From NCBI GenBank assembly GCA_023231475.1, contig JALJEE010000177.1, forward strand, positions 1 to 45,738: 45,738 nt of DNA, read 5' to 3'. A model generated the notes under the pieces. The model had not been told where the DNA came from and ran no database searches. It saw only the letters and a program-made list of their open reading frames with translations. The position numbers and the translations under genes are program-made. Numbering within the stretch: the first letter of the stretch is position 1; each line of letters starts with the position of its first letter. Positions 37,901 through 45,738 of the stretch are shown here, one piece after another. Source of the stretch: Seison nebaliae. Taxonomy: Eukaryota; Rotifera; Pararotatoria; Seisonacea; Seisonidae.

Positions 37901-38960
37901 TTTAACCATTTTAATGTTGGTGATGGTATACTAGAAAGGATTCGACAATATTCTTGAAATCCTGCCATCAGCACTAAACGGCCTTCGGTTACTGAAATAT
38001 GTTTGTAACCTAAATACATCTTTAAACATCATAACAATTTTATAAATTTTCTTTACGAATGAAAATGAACTAGTTTTGCTGGAATTTGAATAATGATGTT
38101 GAATTTATATCTCAATTCTTGTCTAAGAATAAATAATTTGATATTGCCTTGATTTCTACCTTGATCAAACTAACTTTAATACTCTCAACGAAGAATTAAT
38201 CTTTGATCGTAGAATCACATGGAAACATCCAGTTTCATTATTGATATTTAATGTTCGTCTTTCTTTTTTCTTCTTTTGCGTATGTTGTGCTTTAGGAGGT
38301 TCACTAATTGAATTTGAATTTTTTGCATAATGTACAGTAAATATCTGTCCGAGAGATGCTGATTGAATTAATAAACATTGAATAGGTTGATTAAAATTGT
38401 ATGTCGCTTCAATCTGTTGGATAAATCTTCTTTCATAAAAATATTGTTAATAGCAGGAACTTGAAAGCCATTTTTGATTTCCAATCTCTCTTTTAGTTTA
38501 TCCTTCGCCATTAGAATCAAAAGTAATTGTCTGACTTCATCAAATTTCATTTGATGCGCTTCGATCCTTTTATATTTCAGACAATTATGCTAGAAAACAT
38601 CAGTAGTTTGACATTATTAGTGAAGAATATCGAATGTGCAAACAATATAATAGTCATACATTTTTGGATCTTGGAGATCTACATCTTCACCAAATACTTT
38701 TTCAATACATCGACGATATTTTCCAACTACTTTAACACCCTTTTTCCAAAGGTCACTTGCATTTCTACGCATGGTCAAGTTTTGAACGTCAAAAGCATGA
38801 TTGACCGCCAAATCAATGGTTTCATCCGCATGTTCTATAATAACGCGAGTGCTCTTATGTTTTCCGCTTGAAAAAATAACATGAACACATGCTGACGAAC
38901 ATAGGAGATGCTAGTTAACTTGGGGGAAATTTGAGTTTGATCAAACATTTTTCTTGACAT
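34925..38960 (-). CDS. Large WD-repeat protein resembling the WDR87/WDR97 group
   Basis: I rebuilt 27 exons on the minus strand, with 5' ends at 38960, 38866, 38589, 38413, 38122, 38019, 37866, 37738, 37619, 37482, 37380, 37214, 37089, 36925, 36712, 36600, 36445, 36327, 36158, 36013, 35898, 35758, 35641, 35486, 35373, 35251 and 35017. The last exon stops at 34925. The sum is 2817 nt (938 aa) with every phase consistent. Introns are 38-56 nt and 23 of 26 donors are GTT. A charged helical N-terminus (RNASDLWKKGVKVVGKYRR) is followed by WD-type strands: GGGKGRLVRWK, TASVMGDIKVWSI, GHYQRITGMVLHKEESYV, SSTDRSLRAWSLL, VSISPSGKLIIW, FASCAEDMKIKVW. From memory, the segments EDGNIFAYTTTVTPC and IKVWSRNNILMRE...FLNNEGDLLIAY recall WDR87/97, proteins I link with cilia. 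Subfamily assignment is tentative; the WD-repeat nature is firm. The asm gene follows 233 bp downstream on the same strand. Confidence 0.75.
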
Positions 38961-40044
38961 TTTTTCTAGAAGCGCAAAAATAACCAAATTTAATTTTGAA
39001 ATAACTAAAATTTATGTAATTACTATATTTCTATCGATATAATCAACAGAAAATCAATAATTGTTTTTTCAACTCTAATTTATTGTTCCTCACTCAAATC
39101 TGTAACTTATAAGTTGTAATAATTATTGTTAACAAATTGCTTCCGACGAATCTCCTTGTGAATATTAAAAGTTTAAGTATACATGTCAGTATACACATTT
39201 TCTCTGTATTTTAATTGTCAAATAAATATGGAATCCTCGATAGTTGATAATCGTAAGTATTCTGAAAGAATGAATATGACACGTAGATAAAGTTTGATCC
39301 GATGTTATCAACGAACATCCGAATATTATCAAATAAACACTTAAAAATTCGGATAGTTGGACCTTCCGAATGGATATTGCTCGATTGATAAAAAATTTCA
39401 TAGTATTCCACACTGACGGAAACTAATCAAGAATTTATCTTACGTTAGTTAATTTGTTAGTTAGTTAGTTTTACAATCATTTTCAGATTGTGTAAGTTTT
39501 TATTTAATATTCATTTATGTTAAAAATTAGGAACTAAAACTTGATCTTAACATATATCATAACTTATTAGAGATAAACTTGATACTTCCCATTATCAAAA
39601 TTTTTTTAAATCTATAACTCGTCCTTCTCTTGTGGTTTCAAAAAATTACACAAAATGATCAGTTTTGGAAATTCGAAACCAGTCGGACAGGTCAAGAATC
39701 CCTACTAAACCTACAGAAATAAATATTGTATATACAATTCTGTATAACAAACTATTTAATATATACAAAATTGTATATAAAAAATACATATTTACATCTA
39801 CATACAGAGTAAAAAAAGGCTAAAAATCTGGTGTAATACTTCGACTAAAGATAAAAAATTTACACATCCGTTTAGTTTTATTTTTCCTATCTCCATGATT
39901 TTTTTGGAGGTAAACGGCGAATGGGAACGTGTACCATTCCCTTGTAAATCTATTGGTAGTCTGAATTTTGGAGCCGAAACGGAATTATTATTATTTTATA
40001 CTGAATCAGATAAAAGTAATGATGATTTCTCTTCAAATTATAGT
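38961..40044. other. Intergenic between divergent genes
   Basis: AT-rich sequence with GTTA tandem copies around 39445-39470 and an imperfect palindromic TATACAAT-rich stretch near 39727-39785. Short frames on the minus strand (39186-39413) overlap in two registers and are unsupported. The frame of the next gene is open back to 39895, but a signal peptide favours the start at 40045. Confidence 0.35.
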
Positions 40045-40630
40045 ATGTCTAATTTTAATTTAATTTTATTATTAATTTCAATTTCTATTGTATCAAATGA
40101 AACAATTCGTCATAAACGGTACCTAGGCAATTTTGTGAAAGGTCTACTTATGGATTCTTCGGATGCATTACAAGACGATTCACAGATAATAAATCAAAAT
40201 ACTGATAACCAAGTTGTAATTACTAAGGAATTGGCCTTATCCGAACAACGATTGCTTGATTTCTTTTCTCGTTTCCTAGCGGACGTCGTGATGGTTATTT
40301 TTTTTTCATGTTATAATACAAATAAAACTGAGTTAGGCAGAAAATATTAAATATGATTTAATCCGGATTAATGAATTGTCGGAAATGTTGGCTGAACGTG
40401 AAAAAATTGGTAGGAAAACTTTATTAAAGAAAATAGCATTCTTTCTCTCAGATAAGCAATTAAGATTTAATTCTGCTGTTGAATATATTTTCCGGAAAGT
40501 TAAATTGAAAACTATGGAAATTGCGGGAATTAATAATGCCAAAAGTCATAGCAAATCAGCCAAATTAAAAATGAAAAAATTATTATTATTACTTCAAAAA
40601 ACAAAAGAAATATTATCCCCTTTGCCATGA
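40045..40630 (+). CDS. Small secreted helical protein, family unknown
   Basis: Two exons, 40045-40293 and 40337-40630, give 180 aa. The start at 40045 is chosen because MSNFNLILLLISISIVSN is a good signal peptide; the frame is open further upstream to 39895 but that extension has no recognisable features. Intron 1 uses a GTT donor and the TTAG acceptor that leaves no stop. The alternative gtcgtg and gtgatg donors a few bases upstream are in the same phase. The mature part has a dibasic RHKR early and then strongly helical, Lys/Leu-rich sequence (LSEQRLLDFFSRFL, LSEMLAEREKIGRKTLLKKI), with no cysteine framework. I do not recognise it. It heads a run of secreted proteins on this strand. Confidence 0.5.
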
Positions 40631-40782
40631 TAGTTCTCAATGAAAATAGAAGTTCTCATCAGACTAGTATTATATTCATTCATTCACTTTATTGACTTAT
40701 TACTTCGCACATATGATGATGGTGATTCTTTTATCGGTTGATTTATAATTACATTTATAATAAATTATCTTTTACTTTAAAA

Positions 40783-41200
40783 ATGATGAATAAAATTATA
40801 ATGCTATTCCTTTTCTTCATTCGTTTGTAACTACATTTTTATAGTTAATAATTTTATCATTTTAATAGATTTATCGAGCATAATTGAATGTAAAAGATGT
40901 AACGATCTACCATTCTGTGCTAAAGTACCCCGAAGTACATGTCGGTTAATGAGGTTACGGGTCTTGTGTCCAATCACTTGTAAAGAATCGAAAACTCGTT
41001 TGATAGAAAATGCTTTTTGCGATCTAACAAGTTTCTATGATTGAAATCATATTAATTAATTTTCTATTTTTTTAATAGCTGAATGTTCAGAAGAAAAACA
41101 ATGCCGAGCGATCACTAAAAAATTCTGTGTTTTAAGAAGAATCAACCATATTTGTCCGATACTTTGTGAAGTTCCTGCCTGCTCTTCAATCATCGTTTAA
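40783..41200 (+). CDS. Secreted protein with two ShK-like six-cysteine domains
   Basis: Three exons, 40783-40822, 40869-41030, 41079-41200 (107 aa). Exon 1 encodes only a signal peptide (MMNKIIMLFLFFI) and ends in phase 1. Exons 2 and 3 each encode one cysteine-rich module with the LCPITC and ICPILC pattern of the ShK (SXC) fold. Donors are gtttgt and gtttct. ShK modules are disulphide-bonded miniature folds found as toxins in cnidarians and as accessory or substrate-binding modules in many worm enzymes and secreted proteins. No catalytic domain is attached, so its job cannot be deduced. Both modules deviate from strict ShK spacing. The gene is the small relative of the large array at 42624. 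Confidence 0.7.
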
Positions 41201-42623
41201 TTCAATATAATTTATTATGATAACTTTAATCTCTCTCATGAAACTTTCAAAATTAAAATGCACAAAATAAATTTAAAGCAAAAATGATACTTTTTATTAG
41301 CTGTTAGCAAAAAATATTCAAAACAAATTGAATTAATTATAAATTTAGATGAATCAAAAACATTCTATATCGATTAAGTAGAAAGAAAGATCATTTCTCC
41401 CAAATTAAATTTTATATCTTTTTAAATGAATAATTCTAAATATCTGGAACATTGTAAGTTATGAAGAATTATATATACATGAAACATACGATACATGAGA
41501 AATTATTTCGATATTTCGCAGAAGCAACTCTCCGAAGGGAGGAAAAAACTTACTATATAATAATATAAAAATATAGTCGTTTGAATATAAAACTTTATAA
41601 AAATTATTATTATTTATTGCTCAAATTCCCGTCCGGATAATATAGAAAAAGATGAAAAAAAATTTCGATCCTCGCCAATGTTCTATGATCTAAATTTATT
41701 TTCAAAATAATTTTTATATGCGTAATAAAAAGTGTGATCTTCAGTAACTTTACACGGATGTCCTTATTAAACCATGCAGGATTAACATAAAATTTATTTT
41801 ACTGAAAATTAAGTATTTCATGTATTAGATAAATTTAATTGTAATGAACTTATTACAATACGTAATTACAATATAACGTATAATTTTAACTAAATTTACT
41901 AATATATTGATGTATTAATTAATTATTTAAATCAAAACCTAAATTTCAGTGCGTGAAGAGAAAGAAAAAATTGAAACAGGAAAGAAACTTGCAATTGTTA
42001 ATCTTGATTCAAATTTGAGAATTTTTATTCTTACAATGGAATGTTGAGGTTAAAGAGTCACTTAAAATAATTGAAAACGGTATTTTAACTTAACAAATAT
42101 GCGACTAACTTGTAAGAGCAGTTGAATCTATATCCCTCAAACCTAACTCTCAACATTCTATCTTGAGTATTAAAGACAAGGATCTACCTACTCTCAATGT
42201 CCAATGTACGCCCATGGCTTCTCATGTCATTCGGTATCAAAATTTGGTATCAATAAATGTTCATGTTTTTTTATGTTATACCTAATTTAATTTTCTCTAC
42301 TACAAATTATTTCCTGTTCATTGAAGAATATAAATTGCTTCAATAACAAATTAATTAAAAGTTTTTTTCCAAAAAGATTGATCGCTAAACAAATTCAATG
42401 TTCTAAAAAAGTTTAACTTCACGATCAACAATTAGAACTTAAAACAGTGCAACTTTAACTTTAAGTATACTTCCGACAAAGACGCTCAGAACACATATTG
42501 GCATAGTATGTAAATAATGCTTCATAATGTTGATCTTTCTCTTAGCACCTGATGAATGAATGGTTGATAAATGAATTTCTATTATCGTAGTCGTTTCTCA
42601 CTAACCATAATAATAAATTATTA
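41201..42623. other. Intergenic between two ShK genes
   Basis: No exon with the CxxxC framework was found here, and no open frame of note. A short inverted repeat (GGAATGTTGAG near 42039 against CTCAACATTCTA near 42150) is visible. The sequence is otherwise AT-rich and unremarkable. Confidence 0.35.
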
Positions 42624-44558
42624 ATGTATTATTTTCTGGTAATTCTCTTATTATTCGTTAATTCAAGTTAGGTTTAATAATTTTTGAAAAACTATAATTA
42701 TTAATTTTAGGTTATGAAACCCTGTCGCAATGTGTTGACAATCCTTTTTGTGAGAAGATTTCGATCATTCAATGTCAATTTCATAAAATTGTCAAAGAAT
42801 GTCCTTTAAAATGTAAGAATTTAGAATGTATTTCAGGTAGTTATTAAAAGAAATTAATTATTGATTAAACAATATATTGATGGTCCGTTTATTTGCTGAT
42901 TAAGAATTCAGTTGTAATGACCATTCAGAATGCGCTAATATTCCTTTGAATTGTTCAAATTATAAATTTCAAATAATATGTCCATCCAAGTGTCATAATA
43001 TTAACTGTAACAAAGAGAGTTTTATATTTCCATTCTTTTTACCGATTCATTCATTATTTTGCAGACAAATTTTTTAAACGAAATTTATGCGTGGATGACA
43101 ATTCAATATGTCCCACACTTCCTTATGAACATTGTCGATTGGATCATGTGAAAACTATTTGTCCAGTAAAATGTCGTTCTATGGCATGTGTAGAAGGTTT
43201 TTAATTTAAATATTTTTTTCAATTTTCTTAATCTAGTTTTCTTTTAGTTCAATGTACAGATATACCAGATTGCAACAATTCAAGTTTCTTTGAAAATTGT
43301 ACTAATTCATTTATAATGAATATGTGTCCTATGAAATGTAATGCTATTTACTGCAATAAAAGTTGGTTATTTTCTTTTATATTGATCATGATTTTTATTG
43401 ACGAATAGAGGATATTTGTAATGAAGACCAGAGTGTTTGTAAAACGATCTCAACTAGTTACTGTTCTCAATTACACATCAAACAAATTTGCCCTAATCTA
43501 TGCAATTCTGAAGAATGTATTTCACGTTAGGAAACGACATTGTTGTTTAGTAGCTATAGATTTATATTCCTCTAATTTGCGTGATTAGGGAGTTCTGAAG
43601 AAGGTGAATGTAAAGATAAAGATACGATATGTTCCAAGGCAACTACAAAACAATATTGTCATTTAGATCAAATTCAGGAAGTTTGTCCAAAAACGTGCAA
43701 TAATTGCCTTAAGATAAGTTGTTTCTGTTTTTCACCATTAATTTAATTGTAAGTTTAGAGAAATGTGTCGATGAGATGTTTTGTAATACTATTGATCCCG
43801 GATATTGTCGATTAAACAAAATAGTGGAAAGTTGCCCTTTAACCTGTCAGCAATGTAACAAAGACAGTTAGTGTTTTATTAATTCGAAAGTATTTATATA
43901 AATTTATTGTTTAGCTCAATCCTGTGTAGATCATAAAATTTGTTCCAAAATTGGCACTCAATATTGCGCGCAAAAAAAAATACGAGAAATGTGCAAAAAA
44001 AAGTGCAAAATTGCTCCATGCGGTTAATTTATTTTAATTACCTAAAAACTCCGTTTCATCAAAAACATGATATTTTAGACTGTTTTGACGAATCAGTTTG
44101 CGACAATGTGCCGTTCAGCGCCTGTCGCTTAAGGCACGTGAAAGAACTTTGTCCAAAACTCTGCGAAGAATGCACTAGTTCAATAAATTTTTTAAAACTA
44201 CTGATCATTATCAAATTTTTTTATAATTTATTCCACTGTATGTAAAAGTTAGCACATGTAGGGATCAAAAATTTTGTACCAGATCACAATTCAATCAACA
44301 TCATTGTAGCGAAAGAATATCAAACCTTTGTCCAAAGACATGCAATTTACTAAAATGTTTATCTGAAAGGCAAAGTTGTATTTGACTCTTAATATACTTG
44401 ATATTTACTAAATATAATTGCAATGTTTAGAATTTTGTCGTGAACAAATTCCACAAGAATACTGCCGACTAAAACATATAGAAGAGTTATGTCCGGAAAC
44501 GTGTCATTCTACAAGCGTTTCACCAACTGTGACGTTGGAAGTTGCAACTACTAGTTAG
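42624..44558 (+). CDS. Secreted protein with eleven tandem ShK-like domains, one per exon
   Basis: Twelve exons: 42624-42666, 42711-42839, 42905-43018, 43065-43196, 43248-43361, 43409-43525, 43589-43717, 43759-43866, 43915-44022, 44079-44177, 44249-44374, 44431-44558 (448 aa). Exon 1 is a signal peptide (MYYFLVILLLFVNS). Each later exon is one cysteine module with the framework C-x6-C-x7-C-x8-C-x3-C-x2/4-C and the recurring CPxxC, for example CPKTCNNC and CPKLCEEC. Every intron is phase 1, every internal exon is a multiple of three, and all 11 donors are GTT. The last module lacks its first and last cysteines. The frame ends with a threonine-rich EVATTS and TAG. The protein is probably a secreted extracellular, cuticle or mucus component; no enzyme domain is attached. 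Another GTT donor at 44554, also phase 1, could splice to a further exon. Confidence 0.85.
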
Positions 44559-45331
44559 CATTTTATTATTGTGATATTAGTTTTATTAGGTAATTAATAT
44601 TTAATATCACCAATCTTCATCGGGCGATAAGTTATTTGGGCCCTGATATTTTATTATATCATAAGATATTTTCTCTGGTCGACGGTGGTCTGCAACGATT
44701 CAGGAATGGCAGGACAGATATCGAACTTATTAATAGTAAAATGGACAACGTCCAAGGAAGTAGGTATCCTTAGAGAACAATAATCCTCTAATAAGTTGAT
44801 AAATTAGTAGAACAACTCACATTGGTTTAACATAGAATAAGAAAATCGGTAGAAGAAATAAATTTCGATATATTTCGACATTTACGAGAGAAGAACTGAT
44901 TATCGCTTCAATCCACAATCAATCAGTATATACTATATATAGGGAGAAGAAAAAAAAGCGAAGAATAAAGCACTGAAAACAGACAAATCAGTTTTGAAAA
45001 CATTTCGATTATAAACTTCATATAGAATTTCCTCAACCAATTTTCTAAAAATCCAAATAGGTTATGTAACTCTTCTTCTTGTTAAATAATTTAAACATGA
45101 AATAATGTTTAACAATATTATTGTTATCCATTGATTTTATAGTTATGTTATATTTGATTAATGGTAGCTTTGGAAGGTAATTTATACCTTATGTTTATAA
45201 GGTAATTTTTTTCCAAATTGAGATAGGATTGAAAAATTAATGACCTAAATTCTTTTTCAATAGTTGAATAAAACCACGCGATTATGTATTATTATAATAA
45301 TATTATACATACTATAATAATTAATTAATAT
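44559..45331. other. Intergenic or possible long last intron
   Basis: No gene recognised. If the ShK array is extended by splicing at 44554 to the Thr-rich exon near 45360, this stretch is an intron of about 800 nt, far longer than the others in the window. Confidence 0.3.
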
Positions 45332-45601
45332 ATGAACGGTTTTTTGGTACCATTTACAGACAAAATGACAACAACGACTCGGAGAACCACAACAACAACG
45401 AGCACCACCACAACAACGAGCACCACAACAACAACGAGCACCACCACAACGACGACCACCACCACAACAACGAGCAACATCTTTTCATTATTGCCAAATT
45501 CACTAATGCAATCATTCAAATCATTCCAAAACTCCTCCTTCACCCTTTCTTCTTTCTCGCTTCCAGTCCCATTCTCACAACCGATTGAAATAATTTTATA
45601 A
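45332..45601 (+). CDS. Threonine-rich mucin-like ORF or terminal exon
   Basis: An 89-codon frame. After a short hydrophobic head comes a roughly 35-residue run of Thr broken by Ser and Arg (ACN codons, 45365-45475), followed by a Ser/Phe-rich tail ending PIEIIL. Such runs are typical O-glycosylation stalks of secreted proteins. The acceptor-like TTTACAG at 45353-45359 would enter the frame in the phase produced by the upstream ShK gene, so it may be its last exon. As a free-standing gene it has no convincing signal peptide. The minus-strand poly-Val frame is its shadow. Confidence 0.35.
   Translation: MNGFLVPFTDKMTTTTRRTTTTTSTTTTTSTTTTTSTTTTTTTTTTTSNIFSLLPNSLMQSFKSFQNSSFTLSSFSLPVPFSQPIEIIL
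45365..45475. repeat. Coding ACN/AAC minisatellite-like repeat
   Basis: Imperfect tandem units of the kind ACAACAACGAGCACC repeat several times and encode Thr/Ser. It is likely length-variable between individuals. Confidence 0.8.
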
Positions 45602-45738
45602 ATCAATAAACACTTCTGGTAATTAAGTACTTATTAATAAAAAGGAGTGCCGTGGGGGCCCATCATCGAGGTCACGTCCCACATGTGTTCACAATCACTC
45701 TCCACTCACTGCTATCTCTCGCAGCTACTTTGGCTTCC
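45602..45738. other. Right window edge, GC-richer, unassigned
   Basis: The last ~95 bases are noticeably GC-richer (GTGGGGGCCCATC...) than the flanking DNA. The block is too short to assign. It could be an exon or a repeat cut by the window edge. Confidence 0.25.

Noticed and set aside
38368..38550. Continuous frame at 38368-38550 as a single exon
   Set aside because: The part below 38460 switches to a non-conserved frame. An intron at 38414-38460 joins two better frames with agreeing phase.
45325..45606. Minus-strand frame with long poly-valine run
   Set aside because: It is the complement of the Thr (ACN) repeat; the plus-strand reading gives a plausible secreted stalk.
1..45738. tRNA, rRNA, snRNA or CRISPR loci
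   Set aside because: No cloverleaf with B-box-like GGTTCGAATCC, no rRNA core sequence and no regularly spaced identical repeats were recognised. A short snRNA could be missed by eye.

Overview
The window is eukaryotic DNA from a small, compact, AT-rich metazoan genome. Protein genes are split by very short introns, mostly 37-77 nt. There are no bacterial ribosome binding sites or operons. The gene set is animal-like: a PIM-type kinase, CDT1, a LENG8/THP3-type protein, acid sphingomyelinase, fatty acyl-CoA reductase, DHX8/PRP22 and tandem ShK-type six-cysteine domains. The ShK array suggests a nematode or another small worm. A long WD-repeat protein resembling the WDR87/WDR97 group, which I associate with motile cilia, fits a ciliated animal better. 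I cannot name the species.

Layout. 1-2383: decayed transposon territory with a foldback hairpin, a BED finger and hAT transposase remnants, and a 37-bp tandem repeat. 2384-4637 (+): secreted carboxylesterase-like protein with a lost nucleophile. 4708-6119 (-): CDT1. 7785-13224 (-): very large PIM-like kinase with a Q/N-rich N-terminus. 13225-17792: long intergenic region with a foldback element. 17793-19704 (-): fatty acyl-CoA reductase. 20373-21383 (-) and 22074-23054 (+): a divergent pair of intronless enzymes, an alpha/beta hydrolase and a short-chain dehydrogenase. 25081-28983 (+): intronless DHX8/PRP22. 29513-32395 (+): LENG8/THP3. 32676-34691 (-): acid sphingomyelinase. 34925-38960 (-): 27-exon WD-repeat protein. 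40045-45601 (+): secreted proteins, including a two-domain and an eleven-domain ShK protein.

The most unusual signal is in the splicing. I rebuilt ten spliced genes by hand, with 61 introns whose phases all add up to open frames. About 55 of the 61 5' splice sites begin GTT, 2 begin GTC and only about 4 begin GTA. Consensus-looking GTAAGA/GTAAGG hexamers lie inside exons and are read through, in three cases just upstream of the GTT site that keeps the protein conserved. A spliceosome that favours U at intron position +3 would be unusual, and two genes here (DHX8, LENG8/THP3) belong to RNA-processing families. The second notable object is the ShK array, in which each domain is one phase-1 symmetrical exon.

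No tRNA, rRNA or CRISPR was recognised. Exon boundaries are read by eye from frame, phase, GT/AG and protein family, without transcript data.
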